Source of the DNA: Prolixibacteraceae bacterium
GTDB taxonomy: Bacteria; Bacteroidota; Bacteroidia; Bacteroidales; Prolixibacteraceae
DNA length: 64,000 nt
Reading direction: 5' to 3'
NCBI GenBank assembly: GCA_019163175.1
Contig: JAFLKN010000046.1
Location: 1-64,000 of the forward strand
Position numbers and translations under genes: made by a program. This document shows, in pieces, positions 19,201-29,023 of this stretch (position 1 is its first letter; each line of letters opens with the position of its first letter). The notes under the pieces were generated by a model. It was given only the letters and a program-made list of their open reading frames with translations, was not told where the DNA came from and searched no databases.

Positions 19201-19397
19201 ATGCCATCGAATTCAAATACTCCATTACTGTTGCCAAAGAACATCACACCACGATTGTCTTGCACAATTGCCCAGTTTTGTGAAGTTCCTTTGTATTCTT
19301 CAGGCGGGTAGTTGGTAATAAAAGGCAACCCTGCTTGCTGCGCAAAGACTGATATTTGAAAGCAAAGTAAAAATAATGTCAGGATTTTTTTCTTCAT
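16287..19397 (-). CDS. Two-component propeller sensor histidine kinase without receiver or DNA-binding domain
   Basis: A 1036-residue inner-membrane sensor. It has a signal peptide (ILTLFLLCFQISVFAQQ), a large periplasmic region of reg_prop-type beta-propeller repeats to about residue 670, a Y_Y_Y domain at about 680-740 (LSEGNYTFEVKSKNQYKV), a transmembrane helix at about 747-768 (FLLYFILFIAFIYFTIKLY), a short coiled coil, HisKA with phospho-acceptor His820 (IISHDLRNPFNSLVGF) and HATPase_c (NLITNAIKFS; DTGIGM; GTGLGL). Unlike a full HTCS it stops after the kinase, so it must phosphorylate another protein. It starts 51 bases downstream of the HTCS gene on the same strand and is probably co-transcribed with it, making the HTCS receiver an obvious candidate partner. 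Confidence 0.92.
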   Translation of the reverse strand: MKKKILTLFLLCFQISVFAQQAGLPFITNYPPEEYKGTSQNWAIVQDNRGVMFFGNSNGVFEFDGIEWRFITMPNTVRSLAIDSAGCVFVGSNGDFGYLHPDSLGTYQFRSLKEKIPQQHREFNDVWNIFVSKNQVYFQTFEKIFIYQNEKFEVIYPDKSFHLSFLVNDSFYVREVGKGLMILKNDSLQLIKGGERFADEKIYAMLPFGDNEILIATRTQGIFIYSPQKDNPISKPAGFEAVDKFVVQNLAYCGNMLGSGNFALGTLTGGIIAFNSAGRIQSIYNANSGLQDNSIRKLFYDNNQQLWAALNNGISLVQSNLPFQLFTEKNGLKGFPMCIYFFNNRLYVGTSQHLCVQNPDGNFEIIPGTEGQNWQLYNANGTLLLADLNGLFEIKDNQAIQLIKNHAFISLTPFYNKQNYLLAGLDAGDGLCLLEYKQKTWNLKNTIKGFSKFAYTVVHDKDESIWVHTNPGLYKLKLNESLDSAISVMNYSTEHGLPPDYAVPCLLHSGELIFVTTKGIYRYLPATDNFEQHPAFKMITGTVYPFQEQKNGDIWFQEVTGNGIYEKGVLKHNKGEYQLYKQAFYKFNNYLNSADHNFHLASDSVMFIGTTKGLLQYNPSQKVDYNIPFHTLIRKVFVKDSLVFGGAIINENDFEHIKGAEFSYRQNNLVFHYTAAFYEDVERNLYSYRLLGSDTTWSAWVSDVKKEYTNLSEGNYTFEVKSKNQYKVTGKTAKYSFRILPPWHHTWWAFLLYFILFIAFIYFTIKLYTRRLVAQKEHLEEVVNERTAEVVQQKEEIQIQKNELEVANATKDQFFKIISHDLRNPFNSLVGFSELLIEEIEQKDFEKSREYAKSLQKSSNELYSLTTNLLNWSRAQTNEISFNPEQLNIRTEIDSNVNFLKNFADKKGIILSSTPENDIFIFADQNMLNTVLRNLITNAIKFSRKDDKITVEVEELETLVVVHIADTGIGMEKPTLEKLFKIGENIKSQGTAHEPGTGLGLILCKEFIDKHNGKIWVDSEKGKGSRFSFTMKKYKA

Positions 19398-19447
19398 GCC
19401 TAAGATTCTTTCTCACAGGTAAATGTCGTTAAAAAAGGAAAAGAGTG

Positions 19448-22400
19448 TTATTTTTCATGCTTTTTCTGGTTCTTTTTGTATTCTGAAGGCGTAATTCCAA
19501 TTTGTTTAACGAAATTCTCCCTGAAATATTTCAAATCATTAAATCCGGTACGATATGCCGCTTCCGAAATGGTGATGCTTTCAGATTCAAGAAGTTCGGC
19601 AGCCTTTTTAATTTTTACCGATCGGGCAAATTCATTGATCGAGAGGCCGGTCAGCATTTTTATTTTACGGTACAGCGATGAACGGCTGAAATTCAAATCT
19701 TCTGCCAGTTTGAATACCGACGAATCTGAATTCAGGTATTTTTCAAGAATTAACTGCTCTGTTTTTAAAAGGAACTCTTGTTCCTGAATTAATAGGGTAT
19801 TGGTTGGCGGTTTTTCGGTATGATCAAAATCTTTTTCGTTAAAATAATTTTTTAGGTTAACCCTATTGCGAATTAAGGTATTTACTCTGGCATCTAAAAT
19901 CCTGAAATTAAAAGGTTTCGAAATATAGTCATCGGCTCCGGTCGTCAAGCCAACCAATTCGTCATCCACCGTGCCCTTAGCAGTCAATAGAATTATTGGT
20001 ATATGGCTGGTTGCCTGGCTCTTTTTTAATGTTTTACATACTTCTGTTCCCTGAATACCTGGCATCATAATATCTGAAATTACGATATCCGGAATTAGCT
20101 TTCGGGCAAGTTCAATACCAATTTCACCATTATCGGCAATGTGAACTTCAAAATTTTGGGCGAATTTCTCCGCCAGAAGTGTTGAGATGTCATGGTTGTC
20201 TTCGATAATCAACATGATTTTATGATCCAGACGTTCTTCAGGAATGGTGGGCAAAATTTCAACTTTCTCAGCAGAAATACTTAAGTCGTTATTTACTGTT
20301 GACTTGATTTGTTCAGGCTTAAAGTGTTCGTTACCGGTACGGAAGATAACAGTGAACTTGCTCCCTTTACCTAGTGAACTGCTCACTTTAATGCCGCCGT
20401 CGTGCAGCTCGATCAACGATTTTGTGAGTGATAAACCAATGCCGGTGCTGGTCGAACGGCTTTCGGTCTTGAAATACCGGTCGAAAATATTTGGCAATGC
20501 TTTGGGTGAAATGCCCGATCCCGAATCTGCCACTTCAATGAATATCTCCTGTTCATTTTCCTGTGTACTTACCTCGATAGTGCCTTTTTTCGGGGTATAT
20601 TTAAATGCGTTCGATAAAAGGTTGTTCATAATCATCGACAGCTTATCAGAATCAACCCACAGGTCGATAGGTTTTACAGGCATGGCAAGTTTTAGAAATA
20701 CCGATTTGCTGTCGGCCAGTTCTTTGAAGTTCGCAAGATAGGCCGACATCCATTCATTCAGGTTAATATGTTCTACAGAAATTTGAGGAGTTCCGGTTTC
20801 AACCCGTCTGAATTCGAGCAATTGATTGATTAACTGCAAAAGTCTGGATGAATGGAAGCTTGCCGTTTTAATAGCTTCATTTATTTTTTCATTTTTTGTT
20901 TTGCCCAATAATCTTTTCAAATCGTCAACTGCACATTCAACAAGGGTAAGGGGTGTGCGTAATTCGTGTGAAATATTGGTGAAAAAGTCGAGTCTTTCGT
21001 GGTGTATTTTTTGTTCTTTCTGCCTGATTTTTTGCTCGTAGTGAAGTTGGTTCAATGTTCTGATCTGGTTCATTCGGAACAAAAAGATGAACCGGATGAC
21101 AAGAGTTAAGAATAGGATATATAGAATGTATGCCCATATTGTTTTCCAGAAAGGTGGAATTATTTCAATCCTGACCGAAGCTATCTGCTCGCTCCAAACC
21201 CCATCAGAATTTGAAGCTTTTACTTTTAGTATATAATCACCAGGCGGTATTTGGCGGTATGTAGCTGAATTGGTATATCCGCCGTGATTCCATTTTTCGT
21301 CATACCCTTCAAGCATATAGTTGTACTGGCATTTTGCTGAAAATGGAAATTGTATGGCCTGAAAACCTATGGTAAATACTGATTGTTGGTGGTTTAGGCT
21401 GATCTTTGGGGTGAATTCAATGTTTTTATCGATTACCCCTGATCCGGGAAAAATTTGTTCATTGAATATTTTAAGCTCAGTAAAAACAACTTTGGGCGCT
21501 AATTTTGAAGGTTGAATAAATTCAGGATTGAAAAAATTTAAACCATTCGAACCGCCAAAATAAAAAGTTCCATCGGTTGCCGATATACACGAATTATTCA
21601 GGAACTCTCCGGGAAGGACCCCGTTCGACTGGTCGTAGTTGATGAAAGTACTGGTTTTTGGATCAAACCTCGAAATTCCTTCGTTCGTGCTAAGCCAAAA
21701 AAAGCCTCTCGAATCTTCGAGTATGGCTAAAACAGTATTGTTGGCCAATCCATTTTTCGAGTCAAAAGTTGTGAAGCTTTGATCTGTAGCAGTATAACAA
21801 GATAATCCGCCATACTGAGTTCCAATCCAAAGTTTACCGCTACGATCAACTTTTAGCGCATAAATGTCATCCGAAGGAATGCTATTCGGGTTGTCGGGGT
21901 TGGTTACAAAGAATTTTTGCTCTTTGGTATTGGGATTGTACCAGATCAATCCGCGTGAATGAGTCCCTATCCATAATCCTCCGCCTGGTGATTCAATAAT
22001 TGCCCTGACATCGATAATGCCCAGTTCCGGAATGTTTGTAAATGAGTCGGTCGATTCATTGTAATAGCTTATGCCATTCCAGTTTGTGCCTATCCATATT
22101 TTACCTGATGAATCCTGAAAAATGCAACGAATGTCACTACAAAATGATCCCTGAACCGGAGAAGGTACTTTTTCATAAATCTTTATTCTGCCGGTTGCCG
22201 GATTAATACGATTGATCCCGCCCCGGTAGGTTCCAAACCAGAGGTCTCCGTTTTTTGCTGTTAGAGCACAAAGTATCGCGTTATCGCTTAATCCATTTCC
22301 CGATGCGTCATTTTTTAATCGTTTAATGATGCCCTGCTTTGGGTTCCATACATCAATTCCTCCACCATCGGTTCCCAGCCAAATATTGCCATCTTTAGCC

Positions 22401-23560
22401 TGCGTTATTCCCCATACTTTTGGATGCATTGTACTCTGTGAATGTCCCGGGATAAATTTTAGCGAATGTATTTTATTGCGGTATTCGTTTACCAGATCAA
22501 TTCCGCCGCTGTAAGTTCCCAACCATATTTTTCCATCCCTGTCCTTATATATTGTGTTGATACATCGATTCGCCAGACTTCCTTCGAGCGAATTGGTTGT
22601 ATATTTCATGCCTTTGGCCTGATCGCCATTGGTTTCAATTTCGGCAATCGAAACAATGCTTAATCCATTTTCCCTTGATCCGATCCAAAGAAAATTGTTG
22701 TCGTCAATAAATAAAGAAAGGATTTCTTTGTCGGGCAAGAAATTGTTTACCTTCGGGTTATATCGGAATACTTTGGTAGCTCCGGTGTTGATATTGTGGT
22801 ATATCAGGCCATTGGAAGTGCCAGCCCATAGCCGGTTTTTGTTATCCAAATGGATGGTATAAGTTTCTGCATGATCAGATTCTATAAGTTTTACTACACG
22901 ATCAATTTTTGAGTCGGAATCGGACAACTGAATTTTATAAATGCCATTATTTTTTTTTCCTACAAAAAGGCAATTCTGACTGTATGTAATCGCTTCAAGA
23001 TTGGCAGCTAATTCAGGGAATTTAATTTTCTCTTTCTCGAAATATTGTATTGAAGTATCGGCATGAGAAAGAGATAGTAAACCATACTGTAGTGAGGTTG
23101 CAAAAACATTGTTCTGAGGTGAAAAAGTTAATTGATAGGTATTTCCAAGGCTCGAACGCGTATTGTTTTGGTAGCCGTAATAATGTTTTATTTTTCCACT
23201 TTTTGCATCCAGTTTATCGATTGAGCCGGAAAAGAGCATCCAGGGATTTCCAGAATGGTCGAGACGCATGAAAGGTATGTAGTTATATGAAATTGATGAG
23301 CTTGATTTTAATGAATTTCTGAAAATCTGGTAACTCTGGCCATCGTACCTGAATAATCCATCATTTGAACTAAACCATAACAAGCCAAGCGAGTCTTGAT
23401 CGATATTGCGAATTACGCTGTTCGGTAATTTGTCTTTGGTCGAAATATTTTCGAAATACAATGATTTTATATCCAGAGAATTTTGTTGTGCACTGACAAC
23501 AAAAAAAGAAGAAAGAAAAAGGCAAGGAATAATCGTTTTAAGTAACGTTATCACTCTCAT
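19448..23560 (-). CDS. Hybrid two-component system regulator (HTCS)
   Basis: A 1370-residue sensor-regulator that combines a whole two-component system. It has a signal peptide (LLKTIIPCLFLSSFFVVSAQ), two seven-bladed-type propellers made of reg_prop repeats (many WxGT/NGL units) to about 690, a Y_Y_Y domain at about 735-800 (PPGDYILKVKASNSDG), a transmembrane helix at about 808-828, HisKA with His865 (ISHELRTPLTL), HATPase_c, a receiver with Asp1163 (PDIVISDIMMPG) and an AraC HTH at about 1265-1365. It binds an oligosaccharide in the periplasm and activates the adjacent PUL. The ATG at 23560 is chosen because a TAccTTTG promoter element overlaps the alternative TTG at 23596. It is divergent from the second susC and is the probable activator of that locus. 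Confidence 0.96.
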   Translation of the reverse strand: MRVITLLKTIIPCLFLSSFFVVSAQQNSLDIKSLYFENISTKDKLPNSVIRNIDQDSLGLLWFSSNDGLFRYDGQSYQIFRNSLKSSSSISYNYIPFMRLDHSGNPWMLFSGSIDKLDAKSGKIKHYYGYQNNTRSSLGNTYQLTFSPQNNVFATSLQYGLLSLSHADTSIQYFEKEKIKFPELAANLEAITYSQNCLFVGKKNNGIYKIQLSDSDSKIDRVVKLIESDHAETYTIHLDNKNRLWAGTSNGLIYHNINTGATKVFRYNPKVNNFLPDKEILSLFIDDNNFLWIGSRENGLSIVSIAEIETNGDQAKGMKYTTNSLEGSLANRCINTIYKDRDGKIWLGTYSGGIDLVNEYRNKIHSLKFIPGHSQSTMHPKVWGITQAKDGNIWLGTDGGGIDVWNPKQGIIKRLKNDASGNGLSDNAILCALTAKNGDLWFGTYRGGINRINPATGRIKIYEKVPSPVQGSFCSDIRCIFQDSSGKIWIGTNWNGISYYNESTDSFTNIPELGIIDVRAIIESPGGGLWIGTHSRGLIWYNPNTKEQKFFVTNPDNPNSIPSDDIYALKVDRSGKLWIGTQYGGLSCYTATDQSFTTFDSKNGLANNTVLAILEDSRGFFWLSTNEGISRFDPKTSTFINYDQSNGVLPGEFLNNSCISATDGTFYFGGSNGLNFFNPEFIQPSKLAPKVVFTELKIFNEQIFPGSGVIDKNIEFTPKISLNHQQSVFTIGFQAIQFPFSAKCQYNYMLEGYDEKWNHGGYTNSATYRQIPPGDYILKVKASNSDGVWSEQIASVRIEIIPPFWKTIWAYILYILFLTLVIRFIFLFRMNQIRTLNQLHYEQKIRQKEQKIHHERLDFFTNISHELRTPLTLVECAVDDLKRLLGKTKNEKINEAIKTASFHSSRLLQLINQLLEFRRVETGTPQISVEHINLNEWMSAYLANFKELADSKSVFLKLAMPVKPIDLWVDSDKLSMIMNNLLSNAFKYTPKKGTIEVSTQENEQEIFIEVADSGSGISPKALPNIFDRYFKTESRSTSTGIGLSLTKSLIELHDGGIKVSSSLGKGSKFTVIFRTGNEHFKPEQIKSTVNNDLSISAEKVEILPTIPEERLDHKIMLIIEDNHDISTLLAEKFAQNFEVHIADNGEIGIELARKLIPDIVISDIMMPGIQGTEVCKTLKKSQATSHIPIILLTAKGTVDDELVGLTTGADDYISKPFNFRILDARVNTLIRNRVNLKNYFNEKDFDHTEKPPTNTLLIQEQEFLLKTEQLILEKYLNSDSSVFKLAEDLNFSRSSLYRKIKMLTGLSINEFARSVKIKKAAELLESESITISEAAYRTGFNDLKYFRENFVKQIGITPSEYKKNQKKHEK

Positions 23561-23593
23561 TTGCAAAAAGTATTTAGTAACAATTATTACTTT

Positions 23594-23601
23594 CAAAGGT
23601 A
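23594..23601 (-). promoter_or_regulatory. -7 promoter element of the HTCS gene
   Basis: On the minus strand TACCTTTG fits TAnnTTTG exactly. It predicts a transcript start near 23587, about 27 bases before the ATG at 23560. No clear TTTG is seen about 20 bases further upstream. Confidence 0.55.
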
Positions 23602-23897
23602 GGGGATAAATTGGTTTTTTAACTTTATAACAGACCTTTCAACAGGAGGTGAATCAGTCAATCTGAGGGGACTATTTGTTCTGATTATTTATTATCTGTT
23701 TGATATTTAATCGAAACCATTTTAGTTGATAGCCCCGATCAATTTACCCATCAATTCCAAATATAACTTCAGGTAATTTTACTAATCGGTTGTGTTGATA
23801 GTATTTTGGATTAAGGTACATTCTTTTGAGTGCATTCTCTTCTGAAATGATAAACAACCCAGCAACAATTAAAATTAAGAATATAAACCTAAAGCTT
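23602..23897. other. Intergenic control region between HTCS and the second susC
   Basis: About 300 AT-rich bases separate the divergent HTCS and susC genes. I see no gene. On the plus strand no full TAnnTTTG occurs; the nearest is TAATTTTA at 23774-23781 (one mismatch). A weak housekeeping promoter fits a susC gene that needs its HTCS for activation, and the HTCS operator is expected here. I could not identify a convincing direct or inverted repeat for it. Confidence 0.45.
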
Positions 23898-26800
23898 ATG
23901 AATGAAAGAGTTCTCAATGGCCTTTATTCAGGTAATCTTAAAATTACGCTGAAGATTTTCCTGTTGCTTTCATTATTACTTAATTTTCAGTCAACCGTCC
24001 ATGCATCGAAGGGCAAACGGGCTGAAATTGTTTTGCAGCAGCAAAACCTGAAAGTAAAAGGAAATGTAGTTGACCAATCGGGTAATCCTTTACCTGGCGT
24101 TACTGTTATCGTTAAAGGTACTAAAACTGGAGTAGTAACCGATGCAAATGGAAATTTTGCAATTGATACCAATTCAGGAAGTATCTTAACATTTTCTTTT
24201 GTTGGTTTGAAAACAAAAGAAGTAGTTGTTAATTCTGAAAAACTTAAAATTGTTCTGGAGGAAGAAACAGAAGAAATCGGAGAAGTTGTAATTGTTGGTT
24301 ACGGAGTTCAGAAAAAAGAAACTGTAACTGGTGCTTTATCAACTGTTTCTTCTGCTGATCTTGTTGAACAGCCTGTTAGTAATGTATCACAAGCATTGGC
24401 AGGAAGACTTCCTGGACTTATTGCCAACCAGTCGGGAGGACGTCCTGGGAAAGATGGTTCTACCATTAAGATCAGGGGTATTGGTACACTCGATGCCGGT
24501 TCCGGATCAAATCCGCTGATTTTAATTGATGGAATTGAACGTGATCAAACAGCGTTGAATTTTCTTGATCCAAACGAAATTGAATCATTATCTATTTTAA
24601 AAGACGCATCTTCTACCGCTGTTTTTGGGGTGAGAGGTGCAAATGGTGTTATCCTTGTTAATACTAAACGAGGAAAACTTGGACCTGCCCAAATAAACTA
24701 TAAGGCCTCAACAGCAGTTATGCTGCCAACTTTTAAAATCAACCCGATCGACAGTTATACCCAAACTGGTTTAGCAAACGAATACATGGGCTTCCCGGCC
24801 AATACTGCCAATCCATCGGCACCATATTCACAAACTTTGCGCGAAAGATATAAAGGGGTTGTTGAAGGAAAACCGGTTCAACCGAACGATCCATTCTTTT
24901 ATCCCAATGTGAATTATGCCGATATCATGTTAAAAGATTATGCCACACAACAGCAGCATAACTTAACCATTAGCGGTGGTACTGAGAATTTGAAATATTT
25001 TACTTCATTAGGATTCTTCAGTCAGGGAGGGTTGTTTGATAACCTCAATTCAAATATCAATGAATCAACAAGTTATAAACGTTATAATTACCGAACCAAT
25101 GTTGATGTTAATATAACAAAAACCACTTTGGCTAAAATTAGTATTGGAGGTAGTTTTAATGAAAACATAAATCTTGGCCCATCAATCAGGGAGCCCGCCG
25201 AAAACTTTTATTGGAGTATGCTTGTACATTCCTCGCCGTGGGACGGATATGTTCACGATAATAAATTGGTGATGGTGCAGGAAAATGCCAACTCTGTGCT
25301 TTTAAATACCGACATGCGCGGGTACAACATTGAATTGGAAAATACCAATGATTACAGCTTTGTTGTTGATCAGAACCTCGATTTTATAACAAAAGGGCTT
25401 TCTGCAAAAGGTACGGCTTCGTTGGTTAGTTATTTCAGAAACCTCATTAGCAGGGAAATTTCAGACCAAAAAATTGTATCGTGGAGACCATTTTTAGATG
25501 ATAAAGGAAAAGTAAATTTTTATCAGGTAAAAGAAAGTGGATTGCCTGTAAATAATACCGGCCAAAATAAGTATCGGAAAGAGTATTACGAGTTCGCTCT
25601 AAACTACAACCGATCTTTTAATAAACACACTGTCACAGGTTTAGCACTGGTAAATGCCGACAAGTCGCATTTTACCGAATGGTACTGGAATGAAATCCCG
25701 AGAGCTTATCTTGGAGTTGTAGGTCGTGTTACTTATAACTATGCTAATAGATACATGTTGGAGTATAACCTGGGCTATAACGGTTCGGAAAACTTTGCCG
25801 AAGGAAAACGATTTGGATTATTCCCAGCATATTCTGGCGGTTGGACTTTTAGTGAAGAGCCATTGTTAAAAGGCCTTATTGGAGATAAAATACTATCGTA
25901 TGGAAAATTAAGATTTTCGTATGGGCAGGTGGGTAATGACCGGATGAGCCAGCGATTCCTGTATCTTCCCGATAAATATATTATGAATAATACAGGTTAT
26001 CAGGGATGGTTCGATTATGGTATTAATTTTGGTCTGCCAGCTGATGTGGTAAATTACCCGGTTGCTTATCAGGGTGCTGCAGGTAATCCCAACGTTACCT
26101 GGGAAAAATCAACCAAGATAAACTATGGAGCTGATTTGACTTTCTTTGGAGACGAACTATCTGTTAAATTCGATTATTTTACTGAAGACCGCAAAGATAT
26201 TCTTATCAACCAACGAGTAGTGCCAATCTACCAGCAAACAGGGGCTCTTGCCCTCAACCTCGGACAAGTACAAAATAAAGGGTACGAGATCGAAATTGGT
26301 TGGAATAAAAAGATAAAAAATACACGCTATTCGGCTGATCTGAATTATTCGTTTGCACGAAATAAGATCATCGAAATGGATGAGCCAATAGAGAAGTATG
26401 ACTACCGTATGCAAACAGGCAAAAGAGTTGGCCAACAATGGGGATATCAACAGGAACAAATATTTATGACTGTTGAAGATGCAAATGCATACAAGGAAGA
26501 ATTGTGGCAGACGTACAAAAAACTTAATCCAACCGCTGATAAAACAAAATACCAGGCCTACCAAATCTTTACTGCCGGAAGCGATGTTTCAGCCGGCGAC
26601 CTTAAGTTTGTTGATAGAAATGCGGATGGACTTATTAACAATATTGACGAAGGGTTTCTCGATACTCCGGGATTCCCTGAATCGATGTTCGCGTTAAAGC
26701 TTGGTGCTGTGCACAAAGGGTTCTCTGTTTCTATTATGTTCCAGGGTGCCTCGAACTTTGCCATTAATACCCGTACCAATTATAATCCTACACCTGCCAG

Positions 26801-27155
26801 AGGTACAATTCTCGATTTTGTACTCGACCGCTATACTCCTGAAAGATATGCTGCAGGTGAAACAATTAAATATCCACGTTTGGTAAATACCAACGACAAC
26901 TGGAAATATGCCGGTTCGTTCTGGATTCAGGATGCTTCTTACCTGCGATTGAAAAACCTTGAGGTAGGTTATACTTTTGATTCTACGAAAAAGATTGTAA
27001 AGACTTTGGGTATTAATAACTTCAGGATTTATGCCAATGGAATGGATTTGTTCACATGGAGCAGTATTAAAAACATTGACCCTGAAACAACCAACGGGGT
27101 ATTACGCTACCCTCGTTCACGAGTTATTAACCTGGGAATTAATGTGGAATTTTAA
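23898..27155 (+). CDS. SusC-family TonB-dependent transporter (pair 2)
   Basis: 1085 residues from the ATG at 23898, which directly precedes a plausible signal peptide (LKIFLLLSLLLNFQSTVHAS); an in-frame TTG at 23826 is less likely. There is no STN domain. The mature protein starts with a carboxypeptidase-like domain at about 50-115 (GNVVDQSGNPLPGVTVIVKG), then the plug (EVVIVGYGVQKKETVTGAL; LIDGIERDQ; GANGVILVNTK) and a barrel ending in VEF. Lack of STN fits HTCS rather than ECF-sigma control. It is followed 18 bases later by its SusD partner. Confidence 0.95.
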   Translation: MNERVLNGLYSGNLKITLKIFLLLSLLLNFQSTVHASKGKRAEIVLQQQNLKVKGNVVDQSGNPLPGVTVIVKGTKTGVVTDANGNFAIDTNSGSILTFSFVGLKTKEVVVNSEKLKIVLEEETEEIGEVVIVGYGVQKKETVTGALSTVSSADLVEQPVSNVSQALAGRLPGLIANQSGGRPGKDGSTIKIRGIGTLDAGSGSNPLILIDGIERDQTALNFLDPNEIESLSILKDASSTAVFGVRGANGVILVNTKRGKLGPAQINYKASTAVMLPTFKINPIDSYTQTGLANEYMGFPANTANPSAPYSQTLRERYKGVVEGKPVQPNDPFFYPNVNYADIMLKDYATQQQHNLTISGGTENLKYFTSLGFFSQGGLFDNLNSNINESTSYKRYNYRTNVDVNITKTTLAKISIGGSFNENINLGPSIREPAENFYWSMLVHSSPWDGYVHDNKLVMVQENANSVLLNTDMRGYNIELENTNDYSFVVDQNLDFITKGLSAKGTASLVSYFRNLISREISDQKIVSWRPFLDDKGKVNFYQVKESGLPVNNTGQNKYRKEYYEFALNYNRSFNKHTVTGLALVNADKSHFTEWYWNEIPRAYLGVVGRVTYNYANRYMLEYNLGYNGSENFAEGKRFGLFPAYSGGWTFSEEPLLKGLIGDKILSYGKLRFSYGQVGNDRMSQRFLYLPDKYIMNNTGYQGWFDYGINFGLPADVVNYPVAYQGAAGNPNVTWEKSTKINYGADLTFFGDELSVKFDYFTEDRKDILINQRVVPIYQQTGALALNLGQVQNKGYEIEIGWNKKIKNTRYSADLNYSFARNKIIEMDEPIEKYDYRMQTGKRVGQQWGYQQEQIFMTVEDANAYKEELWQTYKKLNPTADKTKYQAYQIFTAGSDVSAGDLKFVDRNADGLINNIDEGFLDTPGFPESMFALKLGAVHKGFSVSIMFQGASNFAINTRTNYNPTPARGTILDFVLDRYTPERYAAGETIKYPRLVNTNDNWKYAGSFWIQDASYLRLKNLEVGYTFDSTKKIVKTLGINNFRIYANGMDLFTWSSIKNIDPETTNGVLRYPRSRVINLGINVEF

Positions 27156-27173
27156 TTCAAAAAAAGAATTGAT

Positions 27174-28991
27174 ATGAGAAAGAATATACTATATCTTTTT
27201 AAACTAACTGGTTTCATTATTCTGTTAATGGTCTTTATGGCTTCCTGCCAAAAAGATTTCCTTGAAAAACCAGCAGGAGCCGACATTACGCTCGATACCA
27301 TTTTCGCGTCATCGAGTAATGCGCAACAATTAGTGTTTTTATTGTACGAAGATGAATTTTTCTCTCCCGATAACCTAGCCCTCAACTGGTGGGATAATAC
27401 CGGTTATTTTGGCTGGTCGGATGTAGGAGAAGATATTTATACTCCAACCTGGTATCCTTATGTGTCGTATGTTGACGGAACGCTTAGTTCGGCATCTTTT
27501 CAGGCTTATACACTCGACAGGTTATTCCTTGCCGTACGAAATGCCAACACTTTTTTATCCAAAGCAAGTAGCATTAAAACTGTTTCCTCCACCGATGCCG
27601 AATATGTAAAACGGTTGTCAGGAGAGGCTCATGCACATATTGCATACCAATATTTTAAAGGTTTTAAAAACTGGGGAAGTCTACCATGGATGAGTAAACC
27701 GCTGAAGGGTGGCGAAGATCCAATCAAACGAGCTCCGTTTGCTGCGATGATCGATAGTATGGTGGTTCACCTCGATAAAGCTGCAGCCTTATTGCCTGCA
27801 AAATGGGAAGATCGTTGGTCTGGAAGATTCACCAGTGTAGCTGCTAAAGCGCTTAAAGCACAGATTTTGGTATACGCTGCCAGCCCTTTATACAACGGGC
27901 CAACACCAACCTATGCTTCAGGTTTTGCAAACAAGGAAGTTTTAGGCTATGGCAATTATGATGTTCAGCGCTGGAAAAAGGCTGCCGACGCCTGCAAAGC
28001 AGCAATTGACGCTGCACAAGCTGCAGGTAATGCATTATATACCGAAGCCGGAGTTGAAAAAAATATTTACAAACTTGCTTTAACGCTTACTAATGAGCAT
28101 ATTCTTTATCAGCGGTTTAAAATGAGCAACTCCGAAGGTGGATGGGCATACACTTATAACATGATGAACTGGCCTTATAGCATTGGATGGTACAACAGAC
28201 CCGACAAACACTATCAGCCAACCTTCCAGCATGTTGATGCTTATCAGCTGAAAAACGGGAAATTTCCTATTTCAGGATATACTGGTGGCGATGGAACCAA
28301 ACCTATTGTTTCGCAGGCTGGTATCGATGCAGGTTATAAAGATCAGGAATATTGGAAAAACAGAGATCCAAGGTTTCACCAGAATGTGGTATACCACGGT
28401 TCGAAATTTGGCGAAAACTACAATACAAAAATTGTAAACTTCGATAGCGATCCATCGGTTCCTAATCGTACAAATGGCGATTGGAGCGGTACAGTTTCAG
28501 CTTTTTTACCCAGAAAGTTTATCAACGAAGATCTGGGTGAAGGCGGTAATATTTATTACAGGCCAATCCACCCGATCATTCGTTTAGCCGATTTGTATCT
28601 GATGTATGCTGAAGCGCTCAGCGAATTAAATAATGGCCCAACAACTGAAGCTATTCAATTCCTGAATCTTGTTCGTACACGTTCTGGAATGCCCGATTAC
28701 GATGCAAACAATTACCAGGGAGCGTCGACAAAAGACAAATTTCACAACGCCATTAAATACGAAAGAAAAGTTGAATTCTTTATGGAGGGTTGCCGCTATT
28801 TCGACCTTAGAAGATGGAAAGAGGGTGCCGACCTGAATTTAGTTATGACAGGCGCTGTAATAACCAAGGGAGTTGTCTCAAGAAATAATACGGGTTGGAA
28901 AACCACTTTTGAGGATAAATATTATTTCCATCCATTCAAAAGCGATTGGGTTAGTAATACTCCAGGTCTTTACCAAAACCCAGGATATTAA
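27174..28991 (+). CDS. SusD/RagB-family lipoprotein (pair 2)
   Basis: A 605-residue surface lipoprotein with lipobox FMASC at about Cys25. It has the SusD helical N-domain (GEAHAHIAYQYFKGFKNWGSLPW) and the RagB C-domain (RKVEFFMEGCRYFDLRRWKEG), ending in the usual NTPGLYQNPGY. It binds glycan over the SusC pore. The gene is 18 bases after susC. Confidence 0.95.
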   Translation: MRKNILYLFKLTGFIILLMVFMASCQKDFLEKPAGADITLDTIFASSSNAQQLVFLLYEDEFFSPDNLALNWWDNTGYFGWSDVGEDIYTPTWYPYVSYVDGTLSSASFQAYTLDRLFLAVRNANTFLSKASSIKTVSSTDAEYVKRLSGEAHAHIAYQYFKGFKNWGSLPWMSKPLKGGEDPIKRAPFAAMIDSMVVHLDKAAALLPAKWEDRWSGRFTSVAAKALKAQILVYAASPLYNGPTPTYASGFANKEVLGYGNYDVQRWKKAADACKAAIDAAQAAGNALYTEAGVEKNIYKLALTLTNEHILYQRFKMSNSEGGWAYTYNMMNWPYSIGWYNRPDKHYQPTFQHVDAYQLKNGKFPISGYTGGDGTKPIVSQAGIDAGYKDQEYWKNRDPRFHQNVVYHGSKFGENYNTKIVNFDSDPSVPNRTNGDWSGTVSAFLPRKFINEDLGEGGNIYYRPIHPIIRLADLYLMYAEALSELNNGPTTEAIQFLNLVRTRSGMPDYDANNYQGASTKDKFHNAIKYERKVEFFMEGCRYFDLRRWKEGADLNLVMTGAVITKGVVSRNNTGWKTTFEDKYYFHPFKSDWVSNTPGLYQNPGY

Positions 28992-29023
28992 TCAGATTAT
29001 TAAAGCTTTAATATGTGAATATT

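Noticed and set aside
20244-20741. A 165-residue plus-strand open frame inside the HTCS gene
   Set aside because: Antisense to the HATPase and linker region; a shadow of the coding strand.
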